Source: Bradyrhizobium cajani (GTDB lineage: Bacteria; Pseudomonadota; Alphaproteobacteria; Rhizobiales; Xanthobacteraceae). Taken from it: a stretch of 64,000 bases of DNA. Where the stretch lies: NCBI RefSeq assembly GCF_009759665.1, contig NZ_WQNE01000002.1, positions 372,001 to 436,000 on the forward strand, written 5' to 3'. Both the position numbers and the translations under genes were made by a program. The notes under the pieces were generated by a model that was not told the origin of the DNA, did not search any database, and saw only the letters and a program-made list of their open reading frames with translations. Shown piece by piece: positions 18,517-26,830 of this stretch (the first letter of the stretch is position 1; the number at the start of each line of letters is the position of its first letter).

Positions 18517-19716
18517 ATGTTCGATCGACGCGACCTGCTCAAAGGAGCGGGCCTTGCCGCCGTTGCGGCCACACTCAATTCCACGAGGGCGCTGGCACTC
18601 GACACCGTCACCCTGCCCTTCGCCAATGGCGAACGGCCGCTGGTGAAATATCCGCAGAAGCGGCCGATGATCGGCCTGACCAGCCGGCCGCCGCAGCTGG
18701 AGACGCCGTTCGCGGTGTTCAATGACGGCCCGATCACGCCGAACAACGCCTTCTTCGTGCGCTACCACCTGTCGGACCTGCCCTACAATCTCGACCCCGA
18801 CAAATTCATGCTCGAGGTCAAGGGCAAGGTCGACAAGCCGCTCAAGCTGTCGCTGAAGGACATCAGGAAGATGAAGGCGACGGAAATCGTCGCCGTCAAC
18901 CAATGCTCCGGCAACAGCCGCGGCTTCTTCGAGCCGCGCGTCGCCGGCGGCCAGCTCGCCAACGGCGCGATGGGCTGTGCGCGCTGGCGCGGCGTGCCGC
19001 TGAAGACCGTGCTGGAGATGGCGGGGGTGCAGGCCGGCGCCAAGCAGGTCACGTTCAACGGCATGGACGGCCCGGTCAGCGACAAGACGCCGGATTTCGT
19101 CAAGGCGCTCGATCTCGATCACGCCGCCGACGGCGAGGTGATGCTGGCCTATGGCATGAACGGCGAGGACCTGCCGTTCCTCAACGGTTTTCCGCTGCGC
19201 CTGATCGTGCCCGGCTATTACGGCACCTACTGGGTCAAGCACCTCAACGAGATCGCCGTCATCGACAACGTCTATGACGGCTTCTGGATGAAGTCGGCCT
19301 ATCGCATTCCGGACACGCCGAACAATGCGATCGAGCCAGGCACCACGCCGAAGGCGACCATCCCGATCAATCGCTTCACCATCCGCTCCTTCATCACCAG
19401 CGTGCCCGACGGCGCCAAGCTGAAGGCGGGAGCCACAACCCTGCGCGGCATCGCCTTCGACGGCGGCAAGGGCATCAAGGAGGTCCAGGTCTCCACCGAC
19501 GGCGGCAAAACCTGGGCGCAAGCCAAGCTCGGCAAGGACCTCGGCAAATACGCCTTTCGCGAATGGAAGCTGCCGGTGAAGCTCGCGGCAGGCAGCCACG
19601 AGCTCAAGGTGCGCGCCACCGGCAATGGCGGCGAGACCCAGCCGGACACGCCGCGCTGGAACCCGGCGGGCTACTTGCGCAACGTCGTCGAAACCGTTCG
19701 TGTCAGCGTGGCCTGA
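18517..19716 (+). CDS. sorA: Sulfite dehydrogenase / sulfite oxidase-family molybdoenzyme
   Basis: A 399-residue periplasmic molybdenum enzyme of the sulfite oxidase family. A Tat signal 'FDRRDLLKGAGLAAVAATL' opens the protein and implies folding with its cofactor before export. Cys130 in 'VNQCSGNSRG' is the molybdenum ligand, 'GCARWRGVPL' and 'FNGFPLRL'-like segments are family-conserved, and residues 290-399 form the Ig-like dimerisation domain. The next gene encodes a small c-type cytochrome, as in SorAB sulfite:cytochrome c oxidoreductase. It would oxidise sulfite to sulfate and pass electrons to the cytochrome. A TCCGGGAGGAG-type SD precedes ATG 18517. Confidence 0.9.
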   Translation: MFDRRDLLKGAGLAAVAATLNSTRALALDTVTLPFANGERPLVKYPQKRPMIGLTSRPPQLETPFAVFNDGPITPNNAFFVRYHLSDLPYNLDPDKFMLEVKGKVDKPLKLSLKDIRKMKATEIVAVNQCSGNSRGFFEPRVAGGQLANGAMGCARWRGVPLKTVLEMAGVQAGAKQVTFNGMDGPVSDKTPDFVKALDLDHAADGEVMLAYGMNGEDLPFLNGFPLRLIVPGYYGTYWVKHLNEIAVIDNVYDGFWMKSAYRIPDTPNNAIEPGTTPKATIPINRFTIRSFITSVPDGAKLKAGATTLRGIAFDGGKGIKEVQVSTDGGKTWAQAKLGKDLGKYAFREWKLPVKLAAGSHELKVRATGNGGETQPDTPRWNPAGYLRNVVETVRVSVA

Positions 19717-19728
19717 GGGAGAATGATC

Positions 19729-20037
19729 ATGCAGCGCACCGTTCTCCTCGCCATCACCCTCGCCCTAGCCGCCGCGGTGGGTTCGGCACCTGCCGCGCCG
19801 GTCAATTACAAGACGCCCGACGAGGTCGCCGTCTTCAAGCCGGGGCCCAATCTCGAGGTCGTGCAGGGCAATTGCAGCGCCTGCCACTCGTCCGACTACG
19901 TCGCCACGCAGCCGCCGATGAAGGACAAGAAGGCTTTCTGGCAGGCCGAGGTGACCAAGATGATCAAGGTCTATGGCGCACCGATCGACGATGCCGATGT
20001 CGGCAAGATCGTCGATTACCTGGCCGCGACTTATTGA
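19729..20037 (+). CDS. sorB: Small periplasmic cytochrome c, SorB-like
   Basis: A 102-residue exported monoheme cytochrome. ATG 19729 sits 7 bases after GGGAG (19717-19721); an in-frame ATG at 19723 is too close to that SD. The signal peptide 'QRTVLLAITLALAAAVGSAPA' (about 21 residues) precedes a mature domain with CSACH heme attachment and a later Met in 'TQPPMKD' as probable sixth ligand. It starts 12 bp after the molybdoenzyme stop and matches the SorB subunit or acceptor that takes electrons from sulfite oxidation. Confidence 0.88.
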   Translation: MQRTVLLAITLALAAAVGSAPAAPVNYKTPDEVAVFKPGPNLEVVQGNCSACHSSDYVATQPPMKDKKAFWQAEVTKMIKVYGAPIDDADVGKIVDYLAATY

Positions 20038-20245
20038 CGGAGGGCGCGCGGCGTGCGGGCCATTTGACCGTGAAACGGGCAAAATCGGCAAAAACGCCGC
20101 GAAGTTGAGCGGAATTCGGCGAAATGCCGATGTGGTTTGAGCTACCAAGCCTGCCACATTCCGCGTATCCTGTTAGGACCGAACCGGCCGGTTGGCGGGG
20201 ACTGGCGATTCGAGATCTCGGAGGAAGACCCGCGGAGAAGTCGTG

Positions 20246-20446
20246 ATGGCTAAAGGTACGGTCAAGTGGTTCAACCCGACGAAGGGTTATGGATTTATCC
20301 AGCCTGCGTCGGGAGGCAAGGACGTGTTCGTGCATATCTCGGCAGTGCAGAAGGCCGGTCTGTCGACCCTCAACGAGGGACAGACGGTTGAATACGAAGA
20401 GATCGCAAACCGGGGCAAGACCTCCGCAGAGAACCTCAAAGTATAA
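20246..20446 (+). CDS. cspA: Cold-shock domain protein
   Basis: A 66-residue single-domain cold-shock protein that binds single-stranded nucleic acid. It contains '[15 protein letters not shown]' with RNP1 (KGYGFI) and RNP2 (VFVHI). ATG 20246 follows CGGAGAAG; upstream in-frame codons belong to the untranslated leader. The 208-bp upstream gap carries no other gene and is long enough for a regulated leader, as is usual for csp genes. A 9-bp inverted repeat follows 19 bases after the stop. Confidence 0.93.
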   Translation: MAKGTVKWFNPTKGYGFIQPASGGKDVFVHISAVQKAGLSTLNEGQTVEYEEIANRGKTSAENLKV

Positions 20447-20465
20447 GCCCGCCAGCCTTTGCTGC

Positions 20466-20485
20466 CTCCCGGATTGATCCGGGAG
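20466..20485 (+). terminator. Hairpin downstream of the cold-shock gene
   Basis: CTCCCGGAT and its exact complement with a two-base centre. It is followed by GCCGGGCC and an A/T-rich stretch but lacks a clear T-run directly after the stem, so it could be a terminator or an mRNA 3'-end stabiliser. Confidence 0.5.
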
Positions 20486-20617
20486 CCGGGCCAAGAAAAT
20501 TTTAGAAGACGGCCAGTGCATTCGACGACATGCGTTGCGATTGCACACGGAGAGCTATTTTTCCCGCGCAGACCGCGCATTCAACGCCACAGCAATGACA
20601 ATCGCGACAGCATTTCG

Positions 20618-21079
20618 TTACTCCACCGGCAACGGTGCGTCGCGCTTGATCTCTTCCATCACCGCATAGGTTCGCGTCTCGCGCACGCCCGGCATCGACA
20701 GCAGGGTCTCGCCGAGGAAGCGTCGATAGGCGGCCATGTCCGCAAGCCGCGCCTTCACAAGATAGTCGAAGCCGCCTGCAACCATGTGACACTCCAGCAC
20801 TTCGGGCGCGAGCTTCACCGCGCGTGCGAAACGCTCGAAATTGTCGGGCGTTGTCTTGTCGAGCAACACCTCGACGAACACCAATAGACCGAGGCCAAGC
20901 CGGTGCGGGTTGAGCCGGGCGCCATAGCCTTCGACAAAACCCTCGCGCTGCAAGCGCTTGAGCCGCTCGCCGATCGAGGTCGGCGACAGCCCGATGCGCT
21001 CGGCGAGCTCGACATTGGCGATGCGCCCGTCCTGCTGCAAGATCGAGAGGATTTTCCGGTCGGTCCGATCGAGTTCCAT
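20618..21079 (-). CDS. putR: Lrp/AsnC-family regulator of proline catabolism
   Basis: A 153-residue Lrp/AsnC regulator: HTH in residues 5-60 ('LSPTSIGERLKRLQREG') and an effector-binding RAM domain in 65-150 ('GGFDYLVKARLADMAAYRRF'). It is divergent from putA across 114 bp. In related alphaproteobacteria the gene at this position (PutR) activates putA in response to proline, and I infer the same here. The AT-rich part of the gap (21080-21120) probably holds the binding sites, but no clear repeat stands out. Confidence 0.9.
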   Translation of the reverse strand: MELDRTDRKILSILQQDGRIANVELAERIGLSPTSIGERLKRLQREGFVEGYGARLNPHRLGLGLLVFVEVLLDKTTPDNFERFARAVKLAPEVLECHMVAGGFDYLVKARLADMAAYRRFLGETLLSMPGVRETRTYAVMEEIKRDAPLPVE

Positions 21080-21193
21080 GCTTTATAAGGTTATACAGTC
21101 CATGATCTTCATTTTCTAAGGCAAATCGGCTAAGTTGTCTATCGAACTACGGTCACGCGGGCCTTATCCTGGATTTCAGCCACAGGACACGCC

Positions 21194-24193
21194 ATGCCGA
21201 ACATCCCGCCTCCCTTCTCCGCCCCCTACGCGCCCGATGATTTCGACATCGCCGCGCGCCTGTTGCCGGCGTCGCATCTTGGCCCGCTGCAGGAGGCGCG
21301 AATCGACCGCACGGCGACGCGGCTGATCGAGGCGATCCGCAAGCGCGACGACCACCTCGGCGGGGTCGAGGACATGCTGCGGGAGTTCGCGCTCTCGACC
21401 AAGGAGGGGCTCGCGCTGATGGTGCTGGCGGAAGCGCTGCTGCGCGTGCCGGACGCGCGCACCGCGGACCAGTTCATCGAGGACAAGCTCGGCGAGGGCG
21501 ACTTCATCCATCACGAGACCAAGTCCGCCGCCTTCCTGGTCAACGCCTCGGCCTGGGCGCTCGGCCTGTCGGCGCGGGTGATCCAGCCGGGCGAGACGCC
21601 CGACGGCACCATCGGGCGGCTGGTGAAGCGGCTCGGGGCGCCGGCGGTACGCTCCGCCACACGCCAGGCGATGCGGCTGATGGGCAATCATTTCGTGCTC
21701 GGGGAAACCATCGAGCAGGCGCTGGAGCGGGGCCGGCCGCGCTCCGGCCAGAAGCCGCGCTACTCCTTCGACATGCTCGGCGAAGGCGCGCGCACGGCTG
21801 CGGATGCCAAGCGCTATTTCGACGCCTATGCCAGTGCGATTCTGACCATCGGCAAGGCGGCGGGCCCCCATCCCCTGCCCGACCGGCCCGGCATCTCCGT
21901 CAAACTCTCGGCGCTGCATCCGCGCTTCGAAGCAATCAGCCACGCGCGTGTGATGCGCGAGCTGGTTCCGCAACTGCTCGATCTGGCCCAGCGCGCCAAA
22001 GCTCATGACCTCAACTTCACCGTCGATGCCGAGGAAGCCGACCGGCTCGAACTGTCGCTCGACGTGATCGCAGCGACGCTCGCCAATGCGTCACTTGCCG
22101 GCTGGGATGGATTCGGGCTCGCGATCCAGGCCTATCAGAAGCGCGCGAGCGCGGTGATCGACTATGTCGATGCGCTGGCGCGCGCGCATGACCGCAAGCT
22201 GATGGTGCGGCTGGTCAAGGGCGCCTATTGGGACACCGAGATCAAGCGCGCGCAGGAGCGCGGGCTCGACGGCTATCCCGTGTTCACGCGAAAGGCGATG
22301 ACGGACCTGAACTTCGTTGCCTGCGCCGCGAAGCTGCTGGCCCTGCGGCCGCGCATCTTCCCGCAATTTGCCACCCACAACGCACTGACGGTCGCGACCG
22401 TGCTGGAACTGGCCGGAGGCAGCGGCGGCTTCGAATTCCAGCGCCTGCATGGCATGGGCGAAGCGCTCTACGAGCAGCTCGCCAAGGACCATCCCGACAT
22501 CGCCTACCGCACCTATGCCCCGGTCGGCAGCCATCGCGACCTGCTCGCCTATCTGGTGCGTCGGCTGCTCGAGAACGGCGCAAACTCCTCCTTCGTGGCG
22601 CAGGCGGCCGACTACCGCGTACCGGTCCCGGCCCTGTTGAAACGGCCCGCGGACGCGATCGAACGTCCCCAACAGGCAGCCCATCCCAGGATTCCGCTGC
22701 CGGGCGACCTGTTCGCGCCGGAGCGGCGCAATTCGCATGGCGTCGAATTCGGCGAGCGTGCCGCGCTCGACCGGCTGCTGGCCGACGTCAGGGGCGAGCG
22801 GTCCGATCTCGCGCCTGTTGCCGATGCAACTCCGGATCAGGCCAACGCTGCGATAGAAGCGGCGGGCGCTGCCTTTGCCGTCTGGAGCCGGACGCCGGCG
22901 GCTACGCGTGCGGCGGCACTGGAGCAGGCTGCGCATCTGTTGGAGAGCCGCAGCGCCAGCTTCATCGCGCTGCTGCAAGCCGAGGGCGGCAAGACGCTCG
23001 ACGATGCGCTGTCCGAACTGCGCGAGGCCGCCGATTTCTGCCGCTATTATGCCGCGCAGGGCCGCAGGCTGTTCGGCGCTGATGCCGCCATGCCGGGCCC
23101 GACCGGCGAGAGCAATGCGCTCGCCATGCGCGGCCGCGGCGTGTTCGTGGCGATCTCGCCCTGGAATTTCCCGCTGGCGATTTTCCTCGGTCAGGTCACG
23201 GCGGCGCTGATGGCCGGCAATTGCGTGGTGGCCAAGCCCGCCGAGCAGACGCCGCGCATCGCGCGCGAGGCGGTGGCGCTGCTGCACGAGGCTGGCATCC
23301 CCAAGGGCGCGTTGCATCTCGTCACCGGCGACGGACGTATCGGCGCCGTGCTGACCGCGCACGCCGACATTGCCGGTGTCGTCTTCACCGGCTCGACCGA
23401 GGTTGCCCGCAGCATCAACCGCACGCTCGCTGCCAAGGACGGACCGATCGTGCCGCTGATCGCGGAGACCGGCGGCATCAACGCCATGATCGCGGATGCC
23501 ACCGCACTGCCCGAGCAGGTCGCCGACGACGTCGTGACCTCCGCCTTCCGCTCCGCCGGCCAGCGCTGCTCGGCACTGCGGCTGCTGTTCGTGCAGGAGG
23601 ACGTCGCCGACCGCATGATCGAGATGATCGCGGGCGCGGCGCGGGAATTGAAGATCGGCGATCCCGCCGACGTCGCCACCCATGTCGGCCCTGTGATCGA
23701 CCAGGAGGCCAAGCAGCGGCTCGATGCGCACATCGTACGGATGAAGACCGAGGCGCGGCTGCATTTTGCCGGCACCGCGCCGGAGGGCTGCTTCGTCGCG
23801 CCGCACATCTTCGAGCTCAGGGACGCCGGCCAGCTCACCGAGGAGGTGTTCGGCCCGATCCTCCACGTCGTACGCTATCGCGCGGAAAACCTCGAACGCG
23901 TCCTGCAAGCGATCGCGCGCACCGGCTATGGCCTCACCCTCGGCATCCACTCCCGCATCGACGACACCATCGAGGCGATCATCGATCGCGTCCAGGTTGG
24001 CAACATCTACGTCAACCGCAACATGATCGGCGCCGTGGTCGGCGTGCAGCCGTTCGGCGGCAACGGCCTGTCCGGAACCGGCCCCAAGGCCGGCGGCCCG
24101 CACTACCTCGCGCGCTTCGCCACCGAGCAGACGATTACGATCAACACCGCGGCAGCCGGCGGCAATGCTGCCTTGCTTGCAGGAGAGGAGTGA
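21194..24193 (+). CDS. putA: Bifunctional proline dehydrogenase / P5C dehydrogenase
   Basis: A 999-residue minimal PutA that oxidises proline to glutamate in two steps with substrate channelling. The FAD-dependent proline dehydrogenase barrel fills about residues 90-470 and the NAD-dependent aldehyde dehydrogenase about 510-990. The ALDH nucleophile in 'SAGQRCSALR' is Cys792, exactly the number used for the crystallised Bradyrhizobium enzyme, which has the same total length. There is no N-terminal ribbon-helix-helix DNA-binding domain, so regulation is left to the divergent Lrp gene. An AGGA precedes ATG 21194. Electrons go to the quinone pool at the membrane. Confidence 0.96.
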   Translation: MPNIPPPFSAPYAPDDFDIAARLLPASHLGPLQEARIDRTATRLIEAIRKRDDHLGGVEDMLREFALSTKEGLALMVLAEALLRVPDARTADQFIEDKLGEGDFIHHETKSAAFLVNASAWALGLSARVIQPGETPDGTIGRLVKRLGAPAVRSATRQAMRLMGNHFVLGETIEQALERGRPRSGQKPRYSFDMLGEGARTAADAKRYFDAYASAILTIGKAAGPHPLPDRPGISVKLSALHPRFEAISHARVMRELVPQLLDLAQRAKAHDLNFTVDAEEADRLELSLDVIAATLANASLAGWDGFGLAIQAYQKRASAVIDYVDALARAHDRKLMVRLVKGAYWDTEIKRAQERGLDGYPVFTRKAMTDLNFVACAAKLLALRPRIFPQFATHNALTVATVLELAGGSGGFEFQRLHGMGEALYEQLAKDHPDIAYRTYAPVGSHRDLLAYLVRRLLENGANSSFVAQAADYRVPVPALLKRPADAIERPQQAAHPRIPLPGDLFAPERRNSHGVEFGERAALDRLLADVRGERSDLAPVADATPDQANAAIEAAGAAFAVWSRTPAATRAAALEQAAHLLESRSASFIALLQAEGGKTLDDALSELREAADFCRYYAAQGRRLFGADAAMPGPTGESNALAMRGRGVFVAISPWNFPLAIFLGQVTAALMAGNCVVAKPAEQTPRIAREAVALLHEAGIPKGALHLVTGDGRIGAVLTAHADIAGVVFTGSTEVARSINRTLAAKDGPIVPLIAETGGINAMIADATALPEQVADDVVTSAFRSAGQRCSALRLLFVQEDVADRMIEMIAGAARELKIGDPADVATHVGPVIDQEAKQRLDAHIVRMKTEARLHFAGTAPEGCFVAPHIFELRDAGQLTEEVFGPILHVVRYRAENLERVLQAIARTGYGLTLGIHSRIDDTIEAIIDRVQVGNIYVNRNMIGAVVGVQPFGGNGLSGTGPKAGGPHYLARFATEQTITINTAAAGGNAALLAGEE

Positions 24194-24308
24194 AGCCCTG
24201 CGCCTGGCGCCGTTGCATCCCGCCGAAACATCGGTCTAATGCTCCCACCACTTGCCCGCGCCAATTCCAGCGCGCGGGAAACAACAAGAGCGAGGGAGCA
24301 ACGCCGCG

Positions 24309-25514
24309 ATGGACAAGGGCATTTTTGCGGGGCTGAAGGTTCTGGACTGCGCGAGCTTCATCGCAGCGCCCGCGGCCGCGACCGTGCTGTCGGATTTCGG
24401 TGCCGACGTCATCAAGATCGAGCCGCCCGGCACGGGGGATCCCTACCGCAACCTGCCCAACCTGCCGGGCTATCCGACCGGCGAGCACAATTTCGCCTGG
24501 CTGCTGGAGGCCCGCAACAAGAAGAGCATCGCGCTCGACCTCTCCAGGCCGGAGGCGCAGGCCGTGCTCTACAAGCTGGTGGAAGAGGCCGACGTCTTCA
24601 TCACCAACATGCCGCCGCCGGTGCGCGCCAAGCTCGGCATCACCTATGACCATCTCGCCCACCTCAACGACCGGCTGATCTACGCCTCCTTCACCGGCTA
24701 CGGCGAGAAGGGCGAGGAAGCCAACAAGCCCGGCTTCGACAGCAACGCCTATTGGGCGCGCTCCGGCCTGATGGACCTCGTCCGCGCCGACACCGGCACG
24801 ACGCCGGCCCGCTCTGTCGCGGGCATGGGCGACCATCCCTGCGCCATGGCGTTCTACGGCGCCATCGTCACCGCGCTGTATCAGCGCGAGAAGACCGGCA
24901 AGGGCTCGCACGTCGCCTCCAACCTGATGGCGAACGGGGTGTGGGCCGCCAGCGTGCTGGCACAGGCCAAACTCTGCGGCGCCAAGTTCGGCGAGCGCCG
25001 CCCGCGCGAGCGCGCGCTCAACGCGGTGGTCAATCACTACCAGTGCAAGGACGGCCGCTGGCTGATCCTGTCGCTGCTGAGCGAGGAGAAGCAGTGGCCG
25101 ATCCTCGCCCGCTGCCTCGGGCGCGAGGACCTGATCGATGATCCGCGCTTTGCCACCAAGGCCGATCGCCATGCCCGCTCGGTCGAGCTGATCAGGATCT
25201 TCGACGAGACCTTTGCGACCAAAGACCTCGCCGAATGGCGAAAGATCCTCGACCGCAACGGCCTCGTGTTCGGCGTCGTCGCCATTCTCGACGACATCCC
25301 GAACGACCAGCAGATGCTCGATAACGAGGTGCTGGTGCCGTTCGAGAACGACACCATGCTGACCATCTCCAGCCCGATCTGGATCGATGGCGCCACGAAG
25401 GTGCAGCCGCGCAAGCCGCCCGCGGTCGGCGAGCACAGTGACGAGATTTTGCGCGGGGCGGGATACGACGAGGCGGCGATCAGGCAGCTGCGGTCGTCGG
25501 GAGCGGTGGGGTAA
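24309..25514 (+). CDS. Family III CoA-transferase (CaiB/BaiF type)
   Basis: A 401-residue family III CoA-transferase. ATG 24309 follows GAGGGAGCAA; earlier codons to 24252 look non-coding. D144 in 'PGFDSNAYWARSG' matches the catalytic aspartate position, and 'LDCASFIAAPAAATVLSDFGADVIKIE' spans the family N-terminal signature (shown only as context, key part GADVIKIE). It lies 115 bp after putA on the same strand, but a functional link to proline use is not evident. It is a paralogue of the transferase at 4812 with limited similarity. The acid substrate is unknown. Confidence 0.88.
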   Translation: MDKGIFAGLKVLDCASFIAAPAAATVLSDFGADVIKIEPPGTGDPYRNLPNLPGYPTGEHNFAWLLEARNKKSIALDLSRPEAQAVLYKLVEEADVFITNMPPPVRAKLGITYDHLAHLNDRLIYASFTGYGEKGEEANKPGFDSNAYWARSGLMDLVRADTGTTPARSVAGMGDHPCAMAFYGAIVTALYQREKTGKGSHVASNLMANGVWAASVLAQAKLCGAKFGERRPRERALNAVVNHYQCKDGRWLILSLLSEEKQWPILARCLGREDLIDDPRFATKADRHARSVELIRIFDETFATKDLAEWRKILDRNGLVFGVVAILDDIPNDQQMLDNEVLVPFENDTMLTISSPIWIDGATKVQPRKPPAVGEHSDEILRGAGYDEAAIRQLRSSGAVG

Positions 25515-25542
25515 CGCGACGTGCTGGCGCTACGCACTCCGC

Positions 25543-25738
25543 TGTCGTCCCGGCGAACGCCGGGACCCATAACCCCAGGGAGAAGTTTGGCGAAGACTCG
25601 TCGTTCGGTACCCCTACCGATCACGGCCGATGGATTCCGCGGTATGGGTCCCGGCGTTCGCCGGGACGACACAGAGCAAGCGGCGACACCTCGACGACAG
25701 ATGCATTGCTGGATTGCTTCGCTGCGCTCGCAATGACG
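25543..25738. repeat. Family C palindrome followed by half of family B
   Basis: CTGTCGTCCCGGCGAACGCCGGGACCCATAA (from 25543) is mirrored by GGTATGGGTCCCGGCGTTCGCCGGGACGACA (to 25671). It is followed at 25704-25738 by the right half of a family B repeat, CTGGATTGCTTCGCTGCGC...CAATGACGG, without its left arm. No gene is seen in this 278-bp gap. Confidence 0.75.
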
Positions 25739-25792
25739 GCGTGGAAGCATCTCGTTATAACAATCGACAAAACACCGCCTCGCGAGGTCCCC

Positions 25793-26440
25793 ATGCCCAG
25801 CTATCGCCTGCACTACTTCCCCGAATCCGGCAACAGCTACAAGCTGGCGCTGATGCTGACGCTTTGCGGCGAGACCTTCGAGCCGGTCTGGACCGACTTT
25901 GGCGGTGGCGTCACGCGCACGGCGGAATGGCGCCGGAGCGTAAACGAGATGGGCGAGATTCCCGTGCTCGAGGTCGACGGCGTGAAGATGACGCAGACCG
26001 CGCCGCTCCTGCTCAAGCTTGCCGATCAGTACGGGCGGTTCGGCGCCGAGACGGAAGACGAAAAATTCGAGCTGCTGCGCTGGCTGTTCTGGGACAACCA
26101 CAAGCTCACCGGCTACATGGCGACCTACCGCTTCATGCGGGCGTTCACCGAGAAGAACGATCCGCAGGTGCTGAAGCATTTTCGCCGGCGGCTCGAGGAC
26201 TTCCTCGGCATTCTCGACGGGCATGTCCAGCACAACGCCTTCGCGATCGGCGCGAAGCCGACGGTCGCCGACATCTCGATGATGGCCTATCTGCACTATC
26301 CGAGCGACGAGCACGGCTTCGATTTCGCGACGAGCCATCCGGCCATCCACGCCTGGCTCGGCCGCATGGCCGCACTGCCCGGCTGGAAGCCGGCCTATGA
26401 GTTGCTGCCAGGCAAGCGCATGACGAATTACGCGAAGTGA
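25793..26440 (+). CDS. Glutathione S-transferase family protein
   Basis: A 215-residue cytosolic GST. ATG 25793 has GAGGT (25784-25788) just upstream, and longer in-frame extension enters the repeat. The thioredoxin-like N-terminal domain (1-80) has 'PESGNSYKLALML' at the glutathione-activating site and 'NEMGEIPVLEVDG' with the cis-Pro. The helical C-terminal domain includes 'PTVADISMMAYLHY' with the N-capping motif. The usual gamma-Glu-binding 'E/Q-S' is 'TQTAP', with Thr replacing Ser. Substrate is unknown; detoxification of electrophiles is the generic role. Confidence 0.9.
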   Translation: MPSYRLHYFPESGNSYKLALMLTLCGETFEPVWTDFGGGVTRTAEWRRSVNEMGEIPVLEVDGVKMTQTAPLLLKLADQYGRFGAETEDEKFELLRWLFWDNHKLTGYMATYRFMRAFTEKNDPQVLKHFRRRLEDFLGILDGHVQHNAFAIGAKPTVADISMMAYLHYPSDEHGFDFATSHPAIHAWLGRMAALPGWKPAYELLPGKRMTNYAK

Positions 26441-26450
26441 AGTGCTCTCT

Positions 26451-26592
26451 TCCCCCTCGCCCCGTTCTTACGGGGAGAGGGTTGGAGTGAGGGGCCTCTC
26501 TCCGCGCATGAGATCGTCGAGGGACCTGTACCCCCTCACCCGGATTGCATCTGACGATGCAATCCGACCTCTCCCCGCAAGCGGGGCGAGGT
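26451..26592. repeat. Intergenic palindromic repeat, family A
   Basis: It has the same organisation as the copy at 893-1036: GCCCCGTTCTTACGGGG hairpin, then CGGATTGCATCTGACGATGCAATCCG, then CCTCTCCCCGCAAGCGGGGCGAGG. It lies between convergent genes. Confidence 0.85.
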
Positions 26593-26636
26593 GAACCCGC
26601 GGCTTACTTCACGATTCAATCGAAAGAGTCCGCAGC

Positions 26637-26801
26637 CTACCTCAGCGCCAGCCAGCCGAGCGTGAACAGGATGCCGCCGACGATGACGATGACCGCGACC
26701 GCCCAGATGCTGACGCGGACGCTGCCGGTGACCTGCTTGGCTTCCTCATTGCGCGCAATCTCGCGATTGCGCTCCTTGTTGGCTTCGCTGGTATCCGTCA
26801 T
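26637..26801 (-). CDS. 54-residue single-span membrane protein
   Basis: A small open frame starting MTDTSEANKERNREIARNEE, whose polar, Arg/Glu-rich N-terminal half (1-30) is followed by one hydrophobic helix (about 31-52, including AVAVIVIVGGILFTLGWLAL) and a positively charged last residue. GGATGACCC precedes the ATG. The amphipathic-head-plus-TM layout is typical of small inner-membrane proteins, oriented with N-terminus inside. No family is recognised. It lies 29 bp downstream of the exported CxxCH gene on the same strand and may share its transcript. Confidence 0.6.
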   Translation of the reverse strand: MTDTSEANKERNREIARNEEAKQVTGSVRVSIWAVAVIVIVGGILFTLGWLALR

Positions 26802-26830
26802 GGGTCATCCGAACCTGTTGGGGGTCGAAC

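Noticed and set aside
22091..24103. 670-codon open frame antisense to putA
   Set aside because: putA is certain from catalytic residues; the antisense product has no recognisable domain.
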